Positions 43,450 to 52,246 of a stretch of 64,000 nucleotides of DNA are shown here, piece after piece. Origin of the DNA: Roseivirga misakiensis (GTDB taxonomy: Bacteria > Bacteroidota > Bacteroidia > Cytophagales > Cyclobacteriaceae); assembly GCF_001747105.1 (NCBI RefSeq), contig NZ_MDGQ01000003.1:558001-622000 (forward strand), given 5' to 3'. The notes under the pieces are model-generated. The model searched no databases and had not been told where the DNA came from. It saw only the letters and a program-made list of their open reading frames with translations. Each line of letters opens with the position of its first letter. Positions within the stretch are counted from its first letter, which is position 1. Position numbers and translations under genes: made by a program.

Positions 43450-45033
43450 ATGCGAATTAGAACCTATTTTTTGGGAATACTCTGTCTGATATTCCTACCA
43501 TTCAATTCATCCTTCTCTCAAATTGAAAAAGCCCCAGATCGTACTGAGGGAGAGGGACCTTTCAAAAGATTAATCGTAAGAGGTGTTACCCTCATCAATG
43601 GAAATGGTGCTCCACCAACAGGTCCAGTGGATATCGTCGTGGAGCAAAATATCATCAAAGGTGTTTACAATGTTGGTTATCCAGGCCTGCCTATTCGAGA
43701 AAGAGATAGACCGAAGGCAAATCCCGGCGATCAAGAATTAGATGCCGAAGGTATGTACTTACTTCCCGGATTTGTCGATATGCATGGCCATATTGGAGGT
43801 ACCGGGCAAGGAACTCCAGCAGAATATGTATTTAAACTTTGGCTGGCTCATGGGATTACAACGATCAGAGACCCATCGGCTGGTAACGGTTTAAAATGGG
43901 TTTTGGAGCATAAAGAAAAGAGCAACAAAAACACAATTACTGCTCCTAGAATTCTCGCCTATACTGGTTTTGGTCAAGGAGCGAAAGAACCAATTTCGAC
44001 TCCCGAATTAGCCAGGCAATGGGTAAGAGACAACGCAAAAAACGGTGCTGACGGCATTAAGTTTTTTGGCGCAGCACCAGATATTATGCAAGCTGCGCTT
44101 GAGGAAAACAAGAAGCTTGGCTTACGATCGGCAATGCACCACGCTCAAATGGATGTAACCAGGTGGAACGTGCTCAACTCTGCTCGGGCTGGCCTTACTT
44201 CAATGGAACATTGGTACGGACTACCTGAGGCACTTTTTACAGACCGCATCGTCCAGAATTATAGCCTCGATTACAATTATCGCAACGAGCAAGATCGGTT
44301 TGGCGAGGCTGGCCAGCTATGGAAGCAAGCAGCTAAGCCCTATTCTGATCACTGGAACAAAGTGATGGATGAGCTGATCTCTCTAGATTTTACCATTGAT
44401 CCTACCTTTAATATTTATGAGGCGAACCGAGATTTAATGAGGGCTTACAGTGCCGAATGGCACAAAGACTACACCCTCCCATCGCTTTGGGAGTTTTATC
44501 GACCTAGCCGTAGATCTCACGGTTCTTATTGGTTTGATTGGGGTACAGAACAAGAGGTAGCTTGGAAGGAGAATTACAGGTTATGGATGACTTTCATCAA
44601 CGAGTATAAAAATCGTGGTGGACGTGTGACGGCAGGTTCAGATTCTGGATTTATCTATCAGCTTTATGGTTTTGCCTATGTAAGAGAGTTAGAACTTTTG
44701 AGGGAATCTGGTTTCCATCCACTTGAGGTAATCATGTCGGCTACATTAAATGGAGCCCAAGCTGTAGGTATGGAGGATAAAATCGGAACCATTGAAGTGG
44801 GTAAATATGCCGACTTCTTTATCGTAGAAGAGAATCCTCTAAAGAACTTAAAGGTGCTTTATGGTACAGGTGCGCTTAGGTTAGATGAAAATAACGAAGT
44901 AACGAAAGTTGGAGGCGTAAAATGGACTGTGAAAGATGGTATTGTGTACGACGCCAAACAGCTATTAGAGGATGTAAGAAAGATGGTGGAAGAGAAGAAA
45001 AATGGTTTGAGTTTTAAAATGACAACCAAGTAA
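43450..45033 (+). CDS. Exported amidohydrolase-superfamily enzyme
   Basis: The start chosen is ATG 43450 (MRIRTYFLGILCLIF), which begins a proper signal peptide; the longer frame from 43408 uses TTG inside the hairpin. The protein has 527 residues. Metal-site motifs are GFVDMHGHIGG (H112, H114), MHHAQMD further on, and VTAGSDSGF near residue 394 with the metal Asp. The C-terminus IEVGKYADFFIVEENPL is the usual closing strand block. The group includes imidazolonepropionase- and prolidase-like cyclic amidases; the substrate is unknown. A TPR lipoprotein follows 4 bases later, in one operon. Confidence 0.82.
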   Translation: MRIRTYFLGILCLIFLPFNSSFSQIEKAPDRTEGEGPFKRLIVRGVTLINGNGAPPTGPVDIVVEQNIIKGVYNVGYPGLPIRERDRPKANPGDQELDAEGMYLLPGFVDMHGHIGGTGQGTPAEYVFKLWLAHGITTIRDPSAGNGLKWVLEHKEKSNKNTITAPRILAYTGFGQGAKEPISTPELARQWVRDNAKNGADGIKFFGAAPDIMQAALEENKKLGLRSAMHHAQMDVTRWNVLNSARAGLTSMEHWYGLPEALFTDRIVQNYSLDYNYRNEQDRFGEAGQLWKQAAKPYSDHWNKVMDELISLDFTIDPTFNIYEANRDLMRAYSAEWHKDYTLPSLWEFYRPSRRSHGSYWFDWGTEQEVAWKENYRLWMTFINEYKNRGGRVTAGSDSGFIYQLYGFAYVRELELLRESGFHPLEVIMSATLNGAQAVGMEDKIGTIEVGKYADFFIVEENPLKNLKVLYGTGALRLDENNEVTKVGGVKWTVKDGIVYDAKQLLEDVRKMVEEKKNGLSFKMTTK

Positions 45034-45037
45034 ATCC

Positions 45038-45979
45038 ATGAAGAAACAAATCGTAATCAGCTTATTTCTATTGACATGTATCTTTTATGCATGCGATAAG
45101 CAAGAAGATCAGGTTTACGTACCTGAATCATTTCAGGCAATGTCTCTTTTGGGCGATTCGCTAAAAATCCCCGAAAGAACGGAACGTCAGGATTCAATTC
45201 TGAAGATGAATATCGACAAGGCTTTAGATGATTTCAATCTTGATAGTAATGAAATGAACACCATTTGGCTAGGTAGGCGGTATGCTTATTTAAGCGATTA
45301 CAAGAAAGCCATAGATGTATTTACCGATGGCATTTCGCGCTTCCCTGAGTCTTACAAATTGTATCGCCACAGAGGACACCGTTACATTAGCATTCGACAA
45401 TTTGATAAAGCGATATGCGATTACGAAAAGGCTTATGAATTGATGCCGAAAGGGGTGGAAGAAACTGAGCCTGATGGTGCTCCAAACCGTTTAAACATCC
45501 CGCTATCAAATACTCAGTTCAATATTCTGTACCACTATGGACTGGCGCATTATCTCTCTGGAAATTTCCAAAAAGCAGAGGAAATCTATCGCGAATGCAT
45601 GGACTATTCTGGCAATCCAGACTTAAGGGTAGCGACATCCGATTGGCTTTACATGACGTTAAGAAGGCAAGGAAAAACGGATGAAGCTGATGCCCTTTTA
45701 TCGACGATCGATCCGTCAATGGAGATTATTGAAAATGATAGTTATTTAAAAAGATTAAGCATGTATCAAGGAGCCTTACCTGCCGATGACTTACTCAAGG
45801 GTTCGGGAGACGATGTAGCACTCAGCCTTGCCACTCAAGGTTATGGTTTAGGCAATTGGTATTTGTATCAGGGTGACGAGGCTAAAGCAAAAGAAATCTT
45901 TGAACGAGTTGTTCAAGGAACTTCCTGGTCGGCATTCGGATATATAGCTGCTGAAGCTGATCTTAATAGGCTACGATAG
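45038..45979 (+). CDS. TPR-repeat lipoprotein
   Basis: A 313-residue protein with a lipoprotein signal (LFLLTCIFYAC). From about residue 70 it is helical, with tetratricopeptide-like repeats (YKKAIDVFTDGISRFPESY, then FDKAICDYEKAYELMP and FQKAEEIYRECM); the last part ends in GDEAKAKEIFERVVQG. TPR proteins bind other proteins; here the partner may be the exported amidohydrolase encoded 4 bases upstream. A strong terminator ends the unit. Confidence 0.8.
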   Translation: MKKQIVISLFLLTCIFYACDKQEDQVYVPESFQAMSLLGDSLKIPERTERQDSILKMNIDKALDDFNLDSNEMNTIWLGRRYAYLSDYKKAIDVFTDGISRFPESYKLYRHRGHRYISIRQFDKAICDYEKAYELMPKGVEETEPDGAPNRLNIPLSNTQFNILYHYGLAHYLSGNFQKAEEIYRECMDYSGNPDLRVATSDWLYMTLRRQGKTDEADALLSTIDPSMEIIENDSYLKRLSMYQGALPADDLLKGSGDDVALSLATQGYGLGNWYLYQGDEAKAKEIFERVVQGTSWSAFGYIAAEADLNRLR

Positions 45980-45991
45980 TTACCAGAAAAT

Positions 45992-46028
45992 AAAAAAGCC
46001 CAAGGTTGATTTAACCTTGGGCTTTTTT
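45992..46028. terminator. Bidirectional intrinsic terminator
   Basis: A 16-bp stem (45992-46007 with 46013-46028), GCCCAAGG core and A6/T6 flanks, with a 5-base loop. It serves the TPR gene and the convergent protease gene. Confidence 0.92.
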
Positions 46029-46046
46029 TGTGTTAAGCTTAATTAC

Positions 46047-48113
46047 TTAGCCTCTCTTCTTTTTGATGACAATCTGATCTGCCAATAGCTTGATACTTTC
46101 TTTGAGATAAGCATCCTTCATATCAGCTAATGATCGCCCATTAGAAGATGAAGCATCATCTAGCGAATCACCAATTCTTACCGTAGCTTTCAGTTCTCTA
46201 TCTCTTTTACGCTTCTCAAAATCATCTTGCTCCTTTTTGCGCTCGTCATAATTCAAGGAGATATATTTTCTAGCTCTGTTTTTTCTTAATTCACTGATAT
46301 CTTCTTGCAAATCGATCAACGTTTGATCTTCCTTTAAACGCTGCTTATGCCTTTTCTCTAACATCGAAAGCATGTTTTGATCTACATAGTCTAAGGTTTT
46401 AAAATCAGCAGAGGCAATTTTGTCCCAAGGCAATGCACTTGGCTTAGAGCTCTCCCCAAATTCGTCCGCACTATAAACCGAAGGGTATTCTATATCAGGT
46501 GTCACCCCTTTATGTTGCGTACTGCTACCTGTAACTCTATAAAACTTGGCGATCGTAAATTTCAAGAGTCCCAGTTTATCTTCACTCTTTTGTCTTAGGA
46601 AGTCTTCCAGTCCTCGAACATTTTGAACCGTTCCTTTTCCGTAAGATTGCTCTCCCACAATCACGCCTCTTTTATAGTCTTGAATTGCGCCTGCGAAAAT
46701 CTCTGAAGCCGAAGCGGAAAAACGATTAATCATCACGTTCATTGGGCCTTCGTATGTCATCCCCTTGTTCTCATCATCGTATTTTTGAATTTGTGCGCGA
46801 CTATCTTTTACCTGCACCACTGTTCCACCTGGTAAAAACAATCCGGAAAGGCTTATCGCTTCAACTAGCTGCCCTCCACCATTATTTCTCAAATCGAGCA
46901 TAATACCATCGACATTTTCAGCTTCTAATTCCTTGATTATTTTCCTCACGTCATTAGTCGTGCTCGTGTAATCTTCACCTCCTTGATCGTATCCTTCTGG
47001 GTCGAGGTAAAAGTCAGGAACAGTGATAATTCCAAAGTTGTAATCAATACCACCTTCAGTGTATTTTACAACCTTGCTCTTCGCTCTTGACTCATCCAAT
47101 TTGATCTTATCACGTACGAGCATCACCTCTTTCATTTCAGATCCTGGGCTTGCTCCAGCTGGCAAAAGTTGTAATCTAACTAAGGTGCCTTTTGGGCCTC
47201 TAATTTGTCCAGCAACCTCATCTGAACGCCAACCTACGACATCAATCATTTCACCATCGGCACCTTGTGCAACACCAGTTACTCTATCTTCTGCTTGAAT
47301 TTCACCACTCAAGAAAGCAGGGCCACCAGGTCTTAGTTCTGTAATCTTAGTAAAATCATTGTCCTGCTGAAGTGTAGCGCCAATTCCCTCGAGAGACTTG
47401 CTACTTTGCATTTGGAAATCCTCAGCATTGAGCGGCGTGAAGTAGTTGGTATGTGGATCAAATGCCTCCGTTACGGAATTCATGAACATTTCAAAAACGT
47501 CGTTGCTGTTGTATTTGGAAACGTTGCTTTGAAAGCGCTCATAACGCTTGGTCAATACGTCTACTATTTTATCATATTCAGAACCGCTGAGCTTTAACTG
47601 TAATGCTTGATTCTTGATCGTTTTTCTCCAAATTTCATCTAATTCGGCTACATTTTTTGCGTATGGCTCCTTCTCTCTGTCAAAGGCTAAGCTTTCCTTT
47701 TTATCAAAATCAAACTTATCAGTCACATGAGCCAAGGCATATTCTAAGCGTGCATCTACGCGCTTTTTGTAGATGTTGAAGATGTAAAAAGCAGGAATTA
47801 AATCACCTTCTTTTGATCTGTTATCAAGTTCGTATCGATACTTTTCAAACGATTTAATATCACTTTCTAAAAAGTAGCTTTTGTTGCCATCGAGTGTCTC
47901 TATGAAGTTGTTGAAAATAACTGAAGATAAGGAGTCATCTAGATCAGTTTCTCTGTAGTGGAAGTAGTCCAAAATCTGAACTATAATCTTAGATTCCTTT
48001 ATGTGTGCAGCCGTTGGCTGTAAATATTCAGTAGAATCTCTTTCCGTGCCGAATGTCGGACCGGTAAAGAAGATTACCATTGGTAACCACAATAACTTTT
48101 TAATCATCTTCAT
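46047..48113 (-). CDS. prc: Periplasmic carboxy-terminal processing protease (Prc/Tsp, S41)
   Basis: A 688-residue protease with a signal peptide (about residues 1-22). It has the Tsp N-terminal helical domain (about 35-225), a PDZ domain (about 240-330; LEGIGATLQ, GGPAFLSG), and the S41 core with the Ser-Lys dyad S468 (NRFSASASEIF) and K493 (YGKGTVQ). The C-terminal charged helical domain is DUF3340-like. Tsp degrades or trims periplasmic proteins with non-polar C-termini, including cell-wall hydrolases in E. coli. The length is typical. Confidence 0.92.
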   Translation of the reverse strand: MKMIKKLLWLPMVIFFTGPTFGTERDSTEYLQPTAAHIKESKIIVQILDYFHYRETDLDDSLSSVIFNNFIETLDGNKSYFLESDIKSFEKYRYELDNRSKEGDLIPAFYIFNIYKKRVDARLEYALAHVTDKFDFDKKESLAFDREKEPYAKNVAELDEIWRKTIKNQALQLKLSGSEYDKIVDVLTKRYERFQSNVSKYNSNDVFEMFMNSVTEAFDPHTNYFTPLNAEDFQMQSSKSLEGIGATLQQDNDFTKITELRPGGPAFLSGEIQAEDRVTGVAQGADGEMIDVVGWRSDEVAGQIRGPKGTLVRLQLLPAGASPGSEMKEVMLVRDKIKLDESRAKSKVVKYTEGGIDYNFGIITVPDFYLDPEGYDQGGEDYTSTTNDVRKIIKELEAENVDGIMLDLRNNGGGQLVEAISLSGLFLPGGTVVQVKDSRAQIQKYDDENKGMTYEGPMNVMINRFSASASEIFAGAIQDYKRGVIVGEQSYGKGTVQNVRGLEDFLRQKSEDKLGLLKFTIAKFYRVTGSSTQHKGVTPDIEYPSVYSADEFGESSKPSALPWDKIASADFKTLDYVDQNMLSMLEKRHKQRLKEDQTLIDLQEDISELRKNRARKYISLNYDERKKEQDDFEKRKRDRELKATVRIGDSLDDASSSNGRSLADMKDAYLKESIKLLADQIVIKKKRG

Positions 48114-48274
48114 TTGAACGCGTTTTTTTCTTAAACGTTACCCATGACAGGGTTTTAAATGTAATGAAAATCACCTTAAAACACTGGGTATGTTTTGATT
48201 CACTACAAGTATAATACCACAAGCGGGTTAAGTAGTTTCAACTTTAGTATGAATGGATGTTAAAAAATGCAAAA

Positions 48275-50656
48275 TCATTGATATCTCAAGGAGTTTGAAG
48301 GGTTCGTGGTAGCAGCCTTTACTGATTGAAAGGTCACTGTTAACAATGCGATAGCCATTGCCACAACGGCTGAGATAACAAACCAAGCCCAGTTTATATC
48401 CACTCTATATTCAAAGTCTCCGAGCCAAGATTTCATTAAGAAATACGCGATCGGCACGGCAAGCAAAATCGCTATGGCAATCAACTGCGAGAATTGCTTT
48501 GATAAAAGTAGGATAATCCCAGTAATGCTTGCCCCCAATACTTTGCGCACACCAATCTCTTTGGTTTTCTGTTCTGCGGTAAAAGCGGAGAGTCCGAATA
48601 GTCCGAGGCAAGCAATGAAAATAGCCAACCACGTAAAGCTAAAAACCAGCTTCCCAAAACGTTCGTCTGAAGCATATTGCTGACCAAACTCTTCATCGAA
48701 AAACCGATACTCGAAAGGGCTATTAGGAAATACTTCATTCCATGCCGCTTGAATTGACTGCACTGTATTGCTAGCATTCCTGGTATTGAATTTCACAGCC
48801 AAATTGCCTCCATTAGTAGGATTATATAGCATGGCCAAAGGTTCAATCTTATGCCGCATATTGGTGAAGTGAAAATCCTTTACCACACCAATGACTTTTC
48901 TTTCTTGTTGCCCGAATGTTATGGTCTTGCCGACAGGCTCTTTCCATGTCAATTCTTGAGCCATGGCCTCATTGATTAAAACCGCCTGCTGCGCATCGGT
49001 CTGCATATCGCGATCAAATCCTCTGCCTTCGACCATCTCCATATCCATCAAATCCATAAAGTCGTCATCGAAGCCAAATACAGAAATTATCCATGTATCC
49101 TCCGCGGGAACACCTTCTGGCCTTACACGATTTCTCCCGAAAGTTCTACCTGGCATCCCCCCTGTTCGAGCTGTTTTCGTTATATCAGGAATCTCGTCCA
49201 ACTTATTCATAAACACAGGCAGTGCTTGCTGTAGACTGGGGTGCCCAACGTTTAGGGTGACAATCTGTTCTGGGTCGAATCCTTTGTCAATATTTCGTTG
49301 ATGTTGCAGCTGGTCGTAAACGATCGCGGTACCTATAATCATCGCTATTGAAATGGTAAATTGAAAAATCACCAAGGACTTTCTGAGCATAACGCCCTTC
49401 GCACTCGTCTTAAATGATCCTCTTAAAATACCTATCGGATTAAATCCTGAGAGCATTAAAGCTGGGTAACTCCCTGAAAAAAGGCCTAGAAAAAGCACAA
49501 AAAGTACAGCGCCTAAAACCCACTCTGTTTTGCCTAAAAAGTACAACGCTAAGTTTTGTTCTATTGGCAGGTTAACCAATGGACTAACAACGACTACAAA
49601 ACCAAAAGCAAGCAATAATGACAGAAAGCATATGACTACGGACTCCACCATAAACTGATTGATCAGTTGTCCTCTAAATGCACCAAAGACTTTCCTAACT
49701 CCCACTTCGCGGGCTCTGTTCGTAGATCTGGCTGTTGAGAGGTTCATGAAATTAAATGAAGCAATGAGCATTACGAATAGTCCAACCGCTGCCAGCGTGT
49801 ACACATAATTAATGTCTGTTTGGTTTAGGTTGTAGTTTTGGAAAAGAATACCACTAGATTTTAGATGTACATCTGCCAGTGGTTGTAGCGTGACACTAAA
49901 ATTCTCCCCTACATTGTTAGCCCTAATTAGCTCTTCCATTTTGGTTTCTACCGTGGCTTCATTCTCCGCTGAGGCAAGCTGGACGTAGGTAGTCATACTG
50001 ATGGATCGCCATGACTGAATGAATTGAGCAAAATTTGACGTAGTATCTGCTTGTAGCATAGAGACGATTACATCGAAGTTGAGATGGGAGTTTTCCTGTA
50101 CATCCTCCATCACTGCTACTACTTCTAGTCCTGTCTGACCACCTAGTTCGAGTTGTTTACCGATTGGGTCTTCATTGCCGAATGTCTTTTTTGCCATGGA
50201 CTCGGTAAGGACCACTGTATTGGGCTCAGAAAGTGCTTTATCCACATCCCCGTCGATCAATTTGAAGTCAAATACTTCGAAAAGTGATGGTTCGGCAAAT
50301 GCAAAGTGTTCTGCGTAATATCCCTGCTGATTATAGGTGAGAAGTCGCCTACCCTGCGTTAACATGCGAACACTATTTTCAACTTCTGGAAAATTATTTT
50401 CCATGGCATCTCCCAAAGCAGGCATTGTGATACCCACAAGGTTACTACTCACCCCTAAGGCTTCGTCGATCGTTAAGACTCTGAAAATCTCGTCTGACTT
50501 CTTATGAAACTTATCAAAACTTGTTTCATTTTGAACGAATAAGAAGATTATGATACAACAAGCGATGCCGATAGATAACCCTAGGATATTGATTATAGAT
50601 GTACTTTTGCTCTTAAAGAGGCTTCTGAAAGCGATTTTTAGATAGTTTTTTAGCAT
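48275..50656 (-). CDS. Large FtsX/MacB-type ABC permease
   Basis: A 793-residue permease of the type common in Bacteroidota: start MLKNYLKIAFRSLFKSKSTS, first helix at about 20-42, MacB-like periplasmic domain (about 45-270), FtsX unit (about 275-410; TRSTNRAREVGVRKVFGAFR), second helix at about 425-445, second periplasmic domain to about 665, and the last FtsX unit with SAFTAEQKTKEIGVRKVLGA. No ATPase gene is adjacent, so the partner is elsewhere. Solutes of this subgroup are unknown. It follows the S41 peptidase gene by 90 bases. Confidence 0.88.
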   Translation of the reverse strand: MLKNYLKIAFRSLFKSKSTSIINILGLSIGIACCIIIFLFVQNETSFDKFHKKSDEIFRVLTIDEALGVSSNLVGITMPALGDAMENNFPEVENSVRMLTQGRRLLTYNQQGYYAEHFAFAEPSLFEVFDFKLIDGDVDKALSEPNTVVLTESMAKKTFGNEDPIGKQLELGGQTGLEVVAVMEDVQENSHLNFDVIVSMLQADTTSNFAQFIQSWRSISMTTYVQLASAENEATVETKMEELIRANNVGENFSVTLQPLADVHLKSSGILFQNYNLNQTDINYVYTLAAVGLFVMLIASFNFMNLSTARSTNRAREVGVRKVFGAFRGQLINQFMVESVVICFLSLLLAFGFVVVVSPLVNLPIEQNLALYFLGKTEWVLGAVLFVLFLGLFSGSYPALMLSGFNPIGILRGSFKTSAKGVMLRKSLVIFQFTISIAMIIGTAIVYDQLQHQRNIDKGFDPEQIVTLNVGHPSLQQALPVFMNKLDEIPDITKTARTGGMPGRTFGRNRVRPEGVPAEDTWIISVFGFDDDFMDLMDMEMVEGRGFDRDMQTDAQQAVLINEAMAQELTWKEPVGKTITFGQQERKVIGVVKDFHFTNMRHKIEPLAMLYNPTNGGNLAVKFNTRNASNTVQSIQAAWNEVFPNSPFEYRFFDEEFGQQYASDERFGKLVFSFTWLAIFIACLGLFGLSAFTAEQKTKEIGVRKVLGASITGIILLLSKQFSQLIAIAILLAVPIAYFLMKSWLGDFEYRVDINWAWFVISAVVAMAIALLTVTFQSVKAATTNPSNSLRYQ

Positions 50657-50746
50657 GATTTAGTTTTTGACCCTTAATAAAAAAATTGATGTTACTACAC
50701 TATTTAAGTCTTCCAGTAGCATTAGTACCTCCCACTTTTAAAATGG

Positions 50747-51682
50747 TTACTTATTCAATTCCAGTTTTGCCAATTCAATAGCTTTCTCCAGTGCTTTTTC
50801 AGCTGGGACTTTGATATCTGGTATCACACCTACCCCTTCCCAATTTGTTTTTGTAATGGGGTTAATGGCCCTACCTCTTGGAACGTTAACCACAAAATCA
50901 CCCGAAATTATCGATGGGCCTCCCGGGTGGGCTCCACCACCAGTAGTTTCTCCAATGATGGTAGCTCGCTCTAGATTCTTGAGGTTGTAGGTGAATTCTT
51001 CTGCCGCTGAAAAGGTGTAGTCACTCGTAAGCACATAAATCGGAATATCGGGCTTGGTTTGACTGGCTAGTTCAGGGTCGGTCCACGTTTCCGAGTAGCG
51101 ATCGGCAGGCCTCCAATAGAACGTATTTAGGTGCACTTTTTCATCCCCAAATAGGTAGCTTGATATGAAACGAATCATGTTGGGTGATCCCCCACCATTC
51201 TTTCTTAAATCAAAAATTAGGGCGTCTGCTTGTATAAGTTTATCCATGGCTGGTTTAGCCACATCTTCCGCTATACCAATGTCCATGAAACCCCTCAAGT
51301 CCAGATACCCAACGTTTCCTGGAAGTATCTTCACTTCTTCGAAACCAAATTTACCATTCGACTCAGGTCCAGGCCCAAAATCTCGATTTCTAATGTTTTC
51401 AGCATGTGCGTGATCATGAGTAACACGGATATGCCTATCACCCGTCACCGATCTTAAATCGGTTTCTAAAGCTGCCGCAAAGGCACTTTCGGAATCATAA
51501 CTATTGTATTGATTCGACTTGAGCTTAGAGATGATCAAATCATGCATTGCCTTTCCCTTTTCAGGATATACATAATTTTCATTCATGATTTTTGCCAAAC
51601 GTCGGACTATTTTCTTTTTATCGAAATCCTGTGCAGAAACGGAGGCTGTCACGGCAAAAAATAGGACAAGGAACTTCTTCAT
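50747..51682 (-). CDS. Secreted S41-family serine peptidase (short form)
   Basis: A 311-residue protein with a signal peptide (LVLFFAVTASVSAQ). The N-terminal helical lid contains KIMNENYVYPEKG. The catalytic core shows FDLRKNGGGSPNMI (158-170), the nucleophile S225 in YTFSAAEEF, and GETTGGGAHPGG, as in interphotoreceptor retinol-binding-protein/tricorn-like S41 members. There is no PDZ domain. The catalytic Lys of the Prc type is not expected in this subgroup. A palindromic site lies directly upstream, behind a MarR gene. Confidence 0.85.
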   Translation of the reverse strand: MKKFLVLFFAVTASVSAQDFDKKKIVRRLAKIMNENYVYPEKGKAMHDLIISKLKSNQYNSYDSESAFAAALETDLRSVTGDRHIRVTHDHAHAENIRNRDFGPGPESNGKFGFEEVKILPGNVGYLDLRGFMDIGIAEDVAKPAMDKLIQADALIFDLRKNGGGSPNMIRFISSYLFGDEKVHLNTFYWRPADRYSETWTDPELASQTKPDIPIYVLTSDYTFSAAEEFTYNLKNLERATIIGETTGGGAHPGGPSIISGDFVVNVPRGRAINPITKTNWEGVGVIPDIKVPAEKALEKAIELAKLELNK

Positions 51683-51691
51683 TAGATTTTT

Positions 51692-51711
51692 TTACGTAAG
51701 TGCTTACGTAA
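51692..51711. promoter_or_regulatory. Probable MarR operator
   Basis: TTACGTAAG and CTTACGTAA form a perfect 9-bp dyad around TG, 20 bp in all, centred about 20 bases before the S41 peptidase start codon. MarR proteins typically bind such 16-20 bp palindromes, and a MarR gene ends 55 bases further upstream. Confidence 0.65.
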
Positions 51712-51766
51712 TAATAGTAAAGGAGTTATAAAAACTCACATTTAAATACTTGAATTTTAGATTTAG

Positions 51767-52246
51767 CTACTGAAGCGAACGGACACGTTCATACATGGAC
51801 TTTTCATCAAGCGCTGATTCTACCTTATCTAAATTCTTGAGTAGATCGCCACCTGATTCGCTCACCAATTGATCATTGGCCTTTTTTATCTGACCCCAAA
51901 GGTCTGTCATTTTGGCCACGAGTGCATGACCTTTATCGGTAAGTTTTAGCAAACGCTTTCTTTGGTCGGCATCGTCCTTACTTTCCTGTAAAATGCCATT
52001 ACTTACTAAAACATTGGCTACTTGGTTGACTGCCGGATGTGTCTGTTTAAGCATTGTGGACAGTGCTGTCACGGATAGTTCTTCTCCTTCTTTGAGCGCA
52101 TAAACCAAGGTAAACCACCGTGGCTCAAACGCTAAAGAGGACTCCTTATAAACCTGAGAAACGTCTTTAGCCAATCGCTCGCTTAGGTTTTTTAAACGGG
52201 TAGCCAGTGCCAAACTACCCAATTCTTCTATAATATCTCGTCCCAA
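51767..52246 (-). CDS. MarR-family winged-helix regulator
   Basis: A 159-residue regulator starting with TTG at 52246, directly after the TAA of the upstream gene; no in-frame ATG precedes the conserved N-terminus (EELGSLALATRLKNLSERL). The winged helix is at about 53-105 (LSVTALSTMLKQTHPAVNQV, then DDADQRKRLLKLTDKG as wing with DxR). The N- and C-terminal helices give the dimer. MarR proteins sense small phenolic or lipophilic ligands or redox state. The palindrome at 51692 is a likely target, so it would control the S41 peptidase. Confidence 0.85.
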   Translation of the reverse strand: MGRDIIEELGSLALATRLKNLSERLAKDVSQVYKESSLAFEPRWFTLVYALKEGEELSVTALSTMLKQTHPAVNQVANVLVSNGILQESKDDADQRKRLLKLTDKGHALVAKMTDLWGQIKKANDQLVSESGGDLLKNLDKVESALDEKSMYERVRSLQ

